Assembly (NCBI GenBank): GCA_036365455.1
Contig: JAWQUS010000017.1
Span: forward strand, 8,308,001 to 8,372,000
Length of the DNA: 64,000 nucleotides
Origin: Macrosoma leucophasiata
Lineage: Eukaryota; Arthropoda; Insecta; Lepidoptera; Hedylidae
Reading direction: 5' to 3'
This document shows positions 1 to 11,700 of the stretch, one piece after another; the first letter of the stretch is position 1, and each line of letters opens with the position of its first letter. The translations under genes and the position numbers were made by a program. Under the pieces are notes generated by a model. That model had not been told where the DNA came from and did no database searches. It saw only the letters and a list, made by a program, of their open reading frames with translations.

Positions 1-258
1 TGGACACCTGGCAGTGCTTAATGGTGCGGTTTCTTCGTTCGTTCCTGCCCAGAACGTGTAAATTGTGGAACGAACTTCCCTCTGAAGTGTTCCCTCGATG
101 CTAAAATATGGGGTTCTTCAAAAATGGCATCAAAAGAGTCCTTCAGGGCTGGCAGCGCGTTGGCAACTCCCCTGGTGTTGCAAATGTTCATAAGCGATGG
201 TGACCATTTTCCATCAGGTGGCCCGTTTGCTTGTCTGTCAACCTTCAGATATAAAAAA
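1..258 (+). mobile_element. 3' fragment of CR1/Jockey-like LINE
   Basis: This is near-identical to the 3' end of the LINE at 5970-9712 (compare 9444-9696): the same C-terminal coding stretch, the same 3' end (motif ggtggcccgtttgcttgtct) and a short A-rich tail. It is cut by the left window edge, and the final codons carry small differences from the longer copy. Confidence 0.85.
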
Positions 259-1000
259 ATGCGGGAATATTCCGCGCCGAAGTCCTCTGTGAGTTATTGA
301 TTAATCAATATCCCATTTGTAGAAGAAAAATAACGAAATAAGTATTAAGTTAGGAAAGTGCAGAGATATCCAGAGATGCACGGAAGTAGCTGCTATAAAT
401 GTTTTTCTTGATATCTCATATATATCGAAAGAAAGGGAAATGGGAGGTGGTGGGCAATATTGCAAAAACAAAACGATGTTTTGTGGTGGATTTGAAGCCC
501 TTGAAGAGCGGAAAATATTTGAAAAGCGTAGGAGGCAATGTGTGGTTGTGGGATACAAGACGTGAACACTCATATCGCGTCGATCCAGGAAAACTGTCAA
601 CAAGAAGATTCCAGTAGCCTTTGTTCTAAAAAGAGTGCAACCAGTGACAGTAACATATTATACAATGGGCTTCTACTTTTTTTCAGATTTCTAATTCCAG
701 TGCTACCGCTTCCATTGCTCAAACGGTAAGTGGGACAATGGCAAATAAATAGAGCAAAAAATGTCCACAAAGTAACGAACCTCACGGCTACTTTCACTTT
801 ATGCGGACCACCAACCGATGACTAGAGCGTAAACACTGCACCTAATCGCATATGTCTTATGTGTCCCTCCCACAACGCCCTAAACCGAAGACCAATGAAG
901 TAGACTAGTGCCGTCTAAAGACGAGCCGCCTACATAAACCAATTAAAATTACATAACGTAACAATGGTTTTACTCGTGTTAGAGTTCTCTCTATGGAACT
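259..1000. other. No recognisable gene
   Basis: AT-rich sequence. Open frames of 60-100 codons on both strands show no family motifs or plausible splice-site framing. I see nothing identifiable here. Confidence 0.5.
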
Positions 1001-1007
1001 CTCAGAA

Positions 1008-1172
1008 CATTTGAGCACCGCTGACGCACTACTGTATTACTTAATCTGGATGCAGTCTTCTAACAGTAGGGTCAGCACTATCGCATTAATGCTGAACACC
1101 ATTCGATTATTATATATGGCCTCAAAATAACTACCACAGAGAAAAAACAACTTAGGCCTCAGGAGTTACTTT
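1008..1172 (+). repeat. Decayed SINE-A copy
   Basis: Scattered blocks match SINE-A (compare 33143-33420), including cagcactatcgcatt and cttaggcctcaggagt. The block order is conserved, but the copy is heavily decayed. Confidence 0.45.
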
Positions 1173-1545
1173 ATTTACTGACACTTTACAAACCATTTTT
1201 AACTCTTTAATATTTTCTAACCAGCTAGTCTAGCCGTAGCTGAACCAAGTTAGTCTTTGTAATAGGTAAAGTATTGAAACAAGAAATAATAATAAATTCA
1301 AAATTCCAACTTCGTAGTAAAAAGTTACGTAGCAATATTTTTTGATTATTTAAAGCGCTCCATTTAAGTAACTTTTTCGTTTCGTAAAAAAGAAACAAGT
1401 TTTCGAAAGTCATACAATACATTTTAATTGTGTTTACATTCAATAAGAGGATGCCTTAGAGACGATGCCGGTATAATAGGCACGATGCAAATTACCAAAG
1501 TACCTTTATGCAAAATATTAATATTTAATATTCGTCATCATTGTA

Positions 1546-4500
1546 CTATGTTATCTTGTCAAACTGGACCAATATTATTATGTACATTACAGCTGAACCA
1601 AGCATCTGAAATAAAAAATTAAATAATATTTGTACTACGAGTAAGTGCTCCTTATTGTTACACTTATTACAGTAGGTACGGTATATATTCTGAAACAAAA
1701 TGCAACTCACGTTAAACGTAAGAGTAAAATTTAATGAGAAATAACCATACAGCGTCAACTGGATCCCATGATAAGACATTAATGTGGAGAAATGTTGGAC
1801 CTACAATTTCACATAATATTTTAAATTATTGTAGAACAAGTATGTATAAGTAATTATAAAAATATGTATAGTCTGTGTCATAAATACCATTAATCTTAAG
1901 AAACAAATACAAACATCACCTCCAAATACCACCTCATGTCTTGTATCTCTGTCGAAGTGTTATGTAAAGTTTGGCATATCTTCATTGCCTGTAATGAATT
2001 CGATGTCAACAACTCTATTACGTACTCAACAAGAAATATTGCACATCGACCTTAGGAACGAGACTTCTACTTATTTCGGATCTGTATAGCATTATCTCTT
2101 TTACACCTCACCCATATGACGTTTGTCGACCATTTTGATCAAGTTTTGAACAATACCGGAACAGCTGCAGCAGAGATAACGCTCTACAAAGTCGAGACTA
2201 CCCTAATAATAGGTTGGGGAAAAAGTCTTTTCGCATTATAGTATGTATGAACTTGTAATAAAATCTCTTTGGCTGTAGTATTTGTATCTGGCTGGTTTTG
2301 GTATCATTGAAAGATAAAATTTTAAAGAACATAATTCCAAATTCAAATTAGGCAAATGTGTGATTTTCATTTGTTTTTCGTACTGTCAAGATGAGTGAAT
2401 CTAATGAAGAAATTCGATACATTTTAAAATTTTACTACAAAAAAGGTCAAAATGCAACGCAAGCAGCGAAAAAAATTTGCGATGTTTATGGACCTAGTGC
2501 AGTGTCTGTGAGAGTAGCACAAATTTGGTTTAAGCGTTTTCAATCCGGAAATTTGATGTCAAAGATGCACCTCGCTCTGGTCGCCCTATTACGGATAAAA
2601 TGGATGCCATTTTTGAAAAAGTGGAGCAAGATCGACATATCAGTAGTTACGACGTAGCTGAAGAACTGAGAATTGATCACAAAACAGTTTTGGCGCATTT
2701 GAAAAAAGCTGGGTACAAAAAAAAGCTCGATATTTGGGTACCTCACGAGCTCACTGAAAGAAACCTAATGAACCGTGTACTCATTTGTGATTCTTTATTA
2801 CGACGTAATGAAACCGAATCATTTTTGAAGAAGCTGATAACTGGTGATGAAAAGTGGATCACGTACGACAAAAACGTGCGAAAAAGGTCGTGGTCAAAGG
2901 CCGGTTAACTCGCAATAAGGTGATGTTGTGTGTGTGGTGGGATTGGAAGGGCATTATTCATTATGAGCTATTACCACCAGGGAGGACTATCGATTCTGAA
3001 CTCTACTGCGAACAACTGATGAGATTAAAGCAAGAAGTTGAGAGAAAGCGGCCGGAATTGATCAACAGAAGGGGTGTGGTGTTTCATCATGATAACGCTA
3101 GACCTCACACATCTATAGCCACTCAGCAAAAATTAAGAGAGTTTGGCTGGGAGGTGTTAATGCATCCGCCGTATAGTCCTGACATTGCACCTTCAGATTT
3201 CCACCTGTTTCGGTCTCTTCAGAATTCTTTATGCAATGTTATGTTAACATCACGAGAGGACTCCCAAATCCACTTGTCGCGGTATTTTGATGAGAAGTCC
3301 GAAAATTTTTATAGCAATGGGATTATGTCCCTACCTACAAGATGGCAAAAGGTTATCGAACAAAATGGTACATATATACTTTAGTTAAATTTAAATAAAC
3401 TATATTAAAAAATGTTTTTTAATTATCTTAAAAAATGCGAAGAAACTTTTTCCCCGACCTAATATATCTTTCGTAACCTCGATTCGCAATATTTCTTGCT
3501 GTGCACTGTATTTATCGTAAGATATGTAAACAAATAGATCAAAGATTCCCAAACCTCAGTTTCCAGCTTGTTTCCCGAATAAGAAAGCGAATATATTTTA
3601 ATGAGCTGATAAATAATCCAAAGGACACAGTTCACGATATCATGTGTGGTCAATGTTCTGTTAACTACAACACCATGATATATAATATGTGCCTCGCTCA
3701 CCATCGAATGGAAACATTGGATCGTAGAGGCAAGAATAGGAGCTTGAAAAGCTTGATTGATGCCAGTTTTAATTTCCCAAGCCTTTACATATACCGTTTC
3801 TAACTGCCTCAAATTTAACGAATTTGTAATAATTCCCAGATTAAACGGACTACCTGTACGATATCTATCATCTTTTCCTAATTGTCTACATTGTTCCTTT
3901 ATATTAGACAAAAGAGCAACCACCACCATCACCAAAACATAGTGAAAAGCCAATGTCATAAACTCTATCATTTGTGGCAAGTTAAAGGTGAAAAGAATAA
4001 GAATCGTTTTCCACGTGCTAACTTGCCGAGTTACCATTACACACAACTGTATAATCAGTATTGCAAAGAGACTGCTCATTACCACCACTTTGACGTGAAA
4101 ACGTAGATAACATAGGATTTTGTTACTATTTTTGTTGACTGGTATTGCCGACCAGCAGGATGTTATCATGTTCAACATTTTCACATATACAGATCGATTT
4201 GTATAGGCACAGCAGTATGTAATTAAACAGAAAATCACTAAATTAACTTGTTCCACTACGTAGTTCATTTGAGTCATTCTAGCTCCAGTAATAATTTGAA
4301 GGTCGTTTTTTATAAACATATCTCTTACGTGTAACGTTAGAAAAGTTACCGCTAACAAAACCACCGACACAGCAGTAAGAGCGTTCATATAAATTGATCG
4401 AGGTATTTTTATGAAATATAATTTATTTTTATGGAATTTTAAGCTATATGGGAAAAGACCAAAAATTGATAAAACTATATATATTGGTTTTATGATGTCT

Positions 4501-4571
4501 TGCATGTACAACTGTTCGTTTTGTTTGGTGGAAAAATATTTTCTTATTCGCGTTACAAAATACACTTTCAT
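1546..4571 (-). CDS. Insect gustatory receptor (7tm_7 family), 4 exons
   Basis: Predicted seven-transmembrane ligand-gated chemoreceptor of about 411 aa, of the divergent lepidopteran (bitter-type) gustatory receptor class, acting in the membrane of taste neurons. Exons on the minus strand: 4571-3555 (339 codons), 1988-1920 (23), 1800-1711 (30), 1605-1546 (19 plus stop). All junctions are phase 0. Acceptors are attacag, attgtag and atttcag; donors are GAG|gtttgg (weak), GAG|gtgatg and AAC|gtgagt. Exon 1 holds at least six hydrophobic segments. The C-terminal exons give the family signature: a helix reading YGYFSLNFTLTFN, then MYIIILVQF, which corresponds to the TYhhhhQF motif. Length fits the family. 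Intron 1 (about 1.57 kb) contains MITE-1 and a mariner. Exon 1 also reads 31 codons past its donor, into MITE-1 near its end, which would give a truncated receptor. The family call is strong; the weak first donor is the main uncertainty. Confidence 0.88.
2209..3462 (+). mobile_element. Mariner-family element, near full length
   Basis: Length is about 1.25 kb. The terminal inverted repeats match: left ggttggggaaaaagtctttt, right (reversed) ggtcggggaaaaagtttctt. TA dinucleotides flank it at 2207-2208 and 3463-3464. It is inserted in MITE-1, and the empty-site sequence can be inferred from the uninterrupted copy at 30732-30970. Confidence 0.9.
2391..3384 (+). pseudogene. Mariner transposase, broken by two frameshifts
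   Basis: A Tc1/mariner DDE transposase that would cut and paste the surrounding element at TA sites. The N-terminal helix-turn-helix region starts at 2391 (MSESNEEIRYILKFYYKKGQ). One base appears lost near 2549-2556, shifting the frame to one that continues through HISSYDVAEELRIDHKTVL and the first catalytic aspartate in TGDEKWITY. A second lesion near 2900 removes roughly ten codons and shifts frame again. The rest reads through HHDNARPHTS (second Asp) and YSPDIAPSDFHLF (third Asp). There are 34 residues between the second and third aspartates, as in mariner D,D34D enzymes. All three acidic positions survive, but no single frame encodes the enzyme, so this copy is dead. Confidence 0.9.
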
Positions 4572-4829
4572 TTTTTTTCCTTTTGTGAGCTTTATGGACG
4601 ACTGTTAAAAAGGTATTAAATGAATGGTGAACTGATGCAAGTCATTAGGATATTACCAACACTTCATGATTACATGGGGTGATAGCAAGTGAACAAATAA
4701 ATTATTCATAACATTTTCATGTTACAGTCACAGGCTGTAACAATTAGGTCACTATCAAACATGTCATTTCTCCTTTTTTATGCTTTGTTGGTATTTAAAG
4801 GGATATTAAACGGTAGCTTTGTAGTCATT

Positions 4830-5125
4830 AAGGCGCGGGTGCACCGCGGCGCACGGAGAGGCTCTATATGAAATTGTATGTGGTAGTGTCCACTGCAACC
4901 CACGAAAAGGCTACTAGCTCGAATAGGCGGTTACATAACTCAACGCTATCAACGTGGGTCTACGTTTTCACTGGGATTAGACGAATATGGTCCACGATTA
5001 TGTACAGCTCGCTTATCTATCCTTGAATTGCAGTGGGACGTGCGTAGCCTCCGTGCGCCGTGCCACGCCACGCTATGCATTATTCGTGGGTCTTCATGTA
5101 CTCCAGTGGAAACATTGACCCACGT
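4830..5125. mobile_element. Inverted-repeat element (MITE-like)
   Basis: GC-rich inverted blocks: ggcgcacggag near 4848 against ctccgtgcgcc near 5049, and caacgtgggtc near 4950 against gacccacgttg near 5118. There is no coding sequence. Boundaries and family are uncertain. Confidence 0.4.
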
Positions 5126-5717
5126 TGTCAAACAAATTAAAACACGCAGCTAAAATGCGCCGCGTTTCTGTGCACAGCATACGTCTCGGTAGGCCCGCGT
5201 TATATATCACCCAAATTATAATTTTGTTTGAGCCATGTTCTACTCTATAATTATGCACTGTAAACTCTGTTAAGTAGATATCGGGTTGCGGTATCAGTAA
5301 GGAGGGAAATATACCCATACTACATAGGTATCGATTAACATACGTTTATTATACTACTTCGTGGTATTAACAATTAAACAAATAGTAGTTTTTATGAAAT
5401 GCCATCATAGGGACTGATTGAATTAAATTGAAATGCGAGTAACTCAGACAGTAGTTGATGTCGAATATTATTTTAAGTGAGAATATTTGTAAAAATGTTT
5501 TCTTGATTCAGTAAAAAGTTAGAGCAGAGATAAACCAAAAACTCTTCAAATCAGTGCTGTCAATAAACTTGGCATATTCTTCTGAAATTTGTCAAAAACT
5601 TTTCACTTGCTATTCACTTCGTGAAAATTTTTCAATTAATAGAAATTATGGTGTTATAAAAACAATTATATTAAATTCTAAAATTTAAAAAAATAAAATA
5701 AAATATTAACGTTAAAA
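5126..5717. other. AT-rich region upstream of the MDH-like gene
   Basis: I see no coding motif or repeat. It presumably contains the promoter of the gene starting at 5718, but I cannot point to a specific element. Confidence 0.4.
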
Positions 5718-8700
5718 ATGTGTAGCTCGCGGTATTTGTGGACAGTCAGCCGTCTTACAAATATGTTCAGTAATTTTGGTTACAGGAAAAACAATCAAGG
5801 GATACCAGTAACTTGTCCATACAGCACTTGTCCTGCAGGAATGAAGGTCACCATATGTGGCGCTGCGGGAGCCACTGGTACTGCTTTGCATAATTAACTA
5901 GCTTAACTTAAATTTTTGACAGATGGCGAAATGCGATGCTAGGACCAAGATGCACCAACACTAGCCTACCATAGGTAGAGTCATGCTCAAGGTAAGTTGG
6001 GGTGTAAGTGGCGCCTTACCATCCTGGTGCCGCAGCCAACCTTACCTGCACGTGGTGCACCCTGCCGACCAGCAAACAAGGCTCTGGCGACTGGTTCCAC
6101 ATGGTTGCTGGGTCGGCACTACCAGCGTAATCCCTCCTAGTGTCCTGCTTGGTGGTAAGGTCCCTTGGGTCCTGCCTGGCTAGCTACCACCCTCAGGTCG
6201 TAATCTGCCGCCAAACGTCTTCGGGCGTGTTCCGGCTTCCGAGCCTGAGAGCCAGTCCCCCCTCCCCTCCCCCTATCCTCTTCCTCGTTCCTATCCTTGA
6301 TGTGCACCGTATTGTCCGCCCCCGGGGCCGGTATGTGTAAGGACATCTTGCACTCAGGGGCGCAACATGTTGGCCCGGGGGCCAGGGAGAGCCGATGAAA
6401 CGGTAACGGTCCGCTGCCGCCCGCCGGTCAATAGGGGACCCGAACCCAGGCCTCTCTATTAAACTCTGGCCTGGGAGGCTGTCCCGCCAACCGGTGTTAA
6501 GTCCCGTGTGCAGTCGTCGTGCCGGAGTAAGAGACCGGAGTGGGCCCGGCGCCTGTGCACGGGGGGGATCGGGGGTCCTTCCGTCCCCCGGACCAGCAAA
6601 TTGCACCACCTCTGTGTGCAGATGGTCTGATGCACCTGCAACTTTGCCCCTCGGGCGGTCGATACGGTGCACATCATTATTTCCCTTATCCGACGCTGTT
6701 AGGAAGATTAAAAAAATGGTCAAAAAGAAAAAAAAGAGTAGTAACGCAGCGGACGCCCCTCCCACATTTACTGTGGACATGTGCAACATCAGGGGTTTAC
6801 ATACCAACCTTAACGCCGTTCACCACCACCTTGAAACGGCTAAGCCAGCCCTACTCTTTCTGACGGAGACACAAATATCCTCTCCACTTGACACATCGTA
6901 CCTTACTTACCCCGGCTATACTCTGGAGAACACTTTCGTTCGCCGCGCCGGGGTATGTCTGTATGTCCGAGAGGATGTCTGTTGTCGCCGTCTTGACCAT
7001 TTTGAAGACAAGGACCTGTCGCTATTGTGGGCACGCGTGGATTACGGTGGATCTACCCGAATATACGCGTGCGTGTACAGGTCCTATAGCGGAGACGGGG
7101 AGACAGCCCGCTTATTCGAGCACATCCAACAGGTGGTCGACACAGTGCTTGTGCAGTATCCTTCTGCGGAGTTGGTGATTCTTGGTGACTTTAACGCACA
7201 CCATACGGAGTGGTTGAGTTCCCGGATCACGGACTTCGCTGGAAGATCTGCACACGATTTCGCGTTGGCTAATGGACTCTCACAAGTTGTAACCGGGTTT
7301 ACCCGGATACCAGATGTCGAGGGTCACACTGCCTCTTTGCTGGATCTTCTGCTGACCTCACATCCTGCCAACTATCAGGTGGTGGTCGAGGCTCCCTTAG
7401 GATCCTCGGACCACTGTCTGGTACGCACAAAAACCTCATTGTCGGTTCGAGCGCCGCTGCGGCCCTCGGCAACTCGACAAGTGTGGCATTACAGGTCGGC
7501 AGACTGGGATGGACTGAGGGAGTTCCTGACGTCCTACCCATGGAGGCAGCTTTGTTTCTCGTCGGAAGATCCGAGCACGTGTGCCGATGCTGTAACCGAT
7601 GTGATACACCAGGGAATGGAATGTTACATTCCGTACTCTGTGGTATCCATTGGCGGACAGTACCAGCCCTGGTTCGATAAGTCCTGTGCTGTGGCTTCTA
7701 GTCACAAGCAGGAGGCTTACAGAACCTGGACTGCGGCTCACGCTTGTAAGGATCCTAATGCCTCCGGCCTTAAGAGAGCACTCAACGCTGCATCCAGGTC
7801 CACTAAGCGGCGCATGGCCAAAGCGAAGTCGAAGCACATCGGTAGAGTTGGCAGGAAACTAATGAGGCACCCTCCCGGGAGCCGTGCCTATTGGTCTCTT
7901 GCCAAAGCTATCGAAGGGAATTTTTGTCGGTCATCTTTCCCACCACTGCGTAAAATTGACGATAGCCTGGCCCACACGGCAAAAGAGAAAGCTGACCTTC
8001 TGGGCAGCCTCTTTGCCTTAAACTCGACTCTTGACGACATGGGTATCACAGCGCCTACCATCCCGCGCTGTGAAAGCTCTATGCCTGACGTCAAATTCAC
8101 TCAGAAGAACGTCAGGCGAGCTCTTTTATCCCTTGACGTCAAGAAGTCGAGTGGGCCGGACTCCGTCCCTGCGCTGGTGTTGAAGATGTGCGCTCCCGAG
8201 CTGACCCCCGTTCTGACGCGCCTGTTCTCGCTTTCCTACGATCAAAGAACCATACCGTCTGCGTGGAAGACCGCCCTCGTGCACCCGATACCCAAAAAAG
8301 GGGATCGCAGTGACCCGGCCAATTATAGGCCCAGGCTACTCTGTAAAGTCATGGAGCGTGTGATCAATACTCAACTGCTGCAGTATCTAGAGGATCATCA
8401 GCTGATCAGTGACCGCCAATATGGATTTCGTCATGGCAGATCTGCTGGTGATCTTCTAGTATATCTCACGCACCATTGGTCCCACGCCTTGGACAAGAGT
8501 GGGGAGGCATTGGCTGTAAGCCTGGACATTGCTAAGGCCTTTGACCGGGTCTGGCACAGGGCACTCCTCGCGAAACTTCCATCCTACGGTCTTCCCGAGA
8601 GGCTATGCAACTGGACAGCCAGCTTTCTGTCTGAGCGTTATATACAAGTCTTAGTTGACGGTCAGCGCTCAGACAGACTACCTATCAACGCTGGTGTGCC

Positions 8701-11700
8701 GTTTTTATTCTGCATATCAATGAAATATTGGAGCAAAACTCCAATTTTCATTGCTATGCCGATGATAGTACGGGAGATGCACACTACACTAGCCGTGCAA
8801 ATGCCTCTCGGACACTTATCGAGGAAAGCAGGACTAGACTTGTGTCTGAAATCGAGGACTCTCTGGAGCGGGTCTCGGATTGGGGTCGACTTAATTTAGT
8901 ACAGTTTAACCCCTCGAAGACACAAGTCTGCGCGTTCACCGCAAAAAAAAACCCCATTCATTGTAGCACCACAGTTCCAGGGCATTCCGCTTGCCGTTGA
9001 TAAGAGTATCGGTATCCTGGGCGTTGACATATCGAACGAAGTGCAATTTGGGAGTCACATTGAGTGTAAGACCAAGTTGGCATCCAAAAAGTTGGGGGTG
9101 CTTAACAAAGCGAGGCAGTATTTCACATCGGGGTAGCTACTACAGCTTTATAAGGCCCAAGTGCGGCCCCATCTGGAATACTGCTCTCATTTGTGGGCGG
9201 GAGCCCCCAAATACCAGCTTGGTCCACTTGACTCCCTACAAAAACGCGCTGTTCGTATTGTTAACGATCCAGGACTTACCGACAGGCTCGAACATCTGAG
9301 CCTGCGCAGAGACATTGGGAGTCTGTGCGTGTTGTACCGTCTCTACAATGGTGAGTGCTCTGCGGAACTGTTTGACATGGTGCCACCGTCTCTTTTCCTA
9401 CACCGTACTACCCGCCGAAGAGAGAAGTTCCACCCACACCGACTGGACACCTGGCAGTGCTCAACGGTGCGGTTCTCACGTTCGTTCCTGCCCAGAACGT
9501 GTAAATTGTGGAACGAACTTCCCTCTGAGGTGTTCCCTAGGTGCTACAATATGGGGTTCTTCAAAAATGGCGTCAAAAGAGTCCTTCAGGGCTGGCAGCG
9601 CGTTGGCAACTCCCCTGGTGTTGCAAATGTTAATAGGCGACGGTGACCACTTTCCATCAGGTGGCCCGTTTGCTTGTCTGTCAATCTTCAGACATAAAAA
9701 AAAAAAAAAAAAGTGAGACATTATCCGAAGGTGGAGTCAAAAACTTTTGAAACCTGCGTATATATATTATGTGAAGTGATGTAGAAGGGATTCCAATCCC
9801 GCAAAGTAGGATCCCGCAATCCCGCGGGATCCCGCACTTCTTTTCAACCTGGTGGATCCCGCACCTTAAAACGCGGATCCGCGTTTCCCGCAAATTTAAA
9901 TTAGCTGCTGAAACGTTCGTGAAGTTTCGCGAGAAAGCACAAATTCATTCTAAATCTCATTATTAATAAGATTGATTACCTTACCTGTTTTTAGATGTAA
10001 GGTTAAAATTAAATAAAACTTGGTGCCAAACGTTTAAAAAATTAAGGTCATAAAACTGATTTCATTACTAAATATTTCTTACTTAAATAATATAATAATA
10101 TTGGCAACCCATTATACGTCCCACTGCTGGGCACGAGTCTCTCCCCTCTTTGGGGGGAGGCCTGGAGCTTACTCCACCACGCTGCTCCAATGTGAATTGG
10201 TGGAGATACGGGTTAGTGGTCAACCTGGTGTCGGATGTTTTAAAACCCCATAAGGCCTCCGACAAGGTTTAACGACTGCTATCTATCGATAGCAACCGGG
10301 ACCAACGGCTTAACGTGCCCTCCGAAGCACGGAAACGCGCATTTAATTTTACCACTAGCGGTCACCCATCACACTACCCGACCGCGCTCGTAGTGCTTAA
10401 CCGAGTAGATCGCTTACGATCTACACCAGCCGCCGGGCCATGCGCGCTTCTTTCTTACTTACTTAATTAATATTTTGTCAGAAAACAAATACTTTTGTTG
10501 CAATAACATGTGAGACATATTTTACTATGGTAATTTTTTTTGGAATTAGACAGAAGGAAAACCCAGAAAGAAGCAGGTATCACAAAACTTTTTGTATGTG
10601 ATATTTATGACAGCAAAATTGTCATTGTGTATAATCCGACTTTATTAAAATATCATGATGGGCGTCGTGCGTGCGTGATAAAAGTAATATTTTCAATTTG
10701 TTGTCATTATAATAGCGTATTCCATTCGTTTTGTGTTCTTGGACACTACATCTTTAGGTCTTTTATAGGAGACGTTTTAGAAAACGAATTTTTTTTGCAG
10801 TTTAATTATTTATAAAATAAATATGTTGCCAATTACTGTTATGGAATTGAAAAAAAATGTATGTATCTTCACGCCAGGTCCCTAACGGGGTAGGCAGAGA
10901 GTGTAGAGCGCCAGACATCCCGGTTCTGACAAACCTCTCGTGCCTCGTCTACCTTCATCATTCTCTTCATACATGCACGCCGATTCCTAAGACTTTTGAC
11001 CCCACCATCAGACAGAACTCGACCTATTTGGTCATGGTAGGTCAGCCTTGGTCTTCCTGGGCCTCTGCAACCATCCACATTCGCATTGTATATCTGTTTA
11101 GTCATTCGCTCATTCGACATTCTTTCTATATGCCCGAACCATCGGAGCATGCCTTTTTTCATCTTTACACCGATACTATCATTCACACAAAGTCTCTTTC
11201 TTACATCTTCATTACGAACGCGATCGGTGAGTGATACACCGCAGATCTTGCGCAAAGATCTCATCTCATCTTGAAAAAAAATATTGTTTAAAACCTAATA
11301 TTTAAAAATAGTTCAGTATTGTATAGGTATCATTCGTTTTCGGAATGAAGATCGACATTTTCGAACTTAAACTAAAAAAAAACTTAAAACTCACCTAAAA
11401 AAACACCGAAATTCCTTCTATCTAATGCTAGAAAAAAATATACTAAATTAAAACTTGACTTTTATAAAACCTGTCAAGTGCGTGTCGGGCCACGCGCAGG
11501 TTAGGGTTCCGTAGTTTTTAGGTTTGAATAATGAAATGAAAAAATAAATAAATATTTTCTATGGAGTTCTTCAAAATTTTCGAGTAAAATACATTTGATC
11601 GACTATTACTCGCAAACTTGCTAAAGCCAACTTAAGTGTGATAGTTTTCCTTTTAATTTTATTACATGTAGCTACTATTGTACATTTGAATTTCTAGAAA

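Larger units (their letters stand above)
2022..3508. mobile_element. MITE-1 copy, split by mariner, in GR intron 1
   Basis: A TIR element whose left end (agaaatattgcacatcga) is inverted at the right end (tcgattcgcaatatttct). Without the mariner it is about 230 bp and matches the copies at 30732-30970 and 12432-12588. It begins about 34 bp from the GR exon 2 acceptor. Confidence 0.75.

Noticed and set aside
3501..4106. Plus-strand open frames across 3501-4106
   Set aside because: They are antisense to exon 1 of the gustatory receptor.
6193..6807. 204-codon minus-strand open frame
   Set aside because: It overlaps the GC-rich 5' part of the LINE, has no motif, and is explained by composition.
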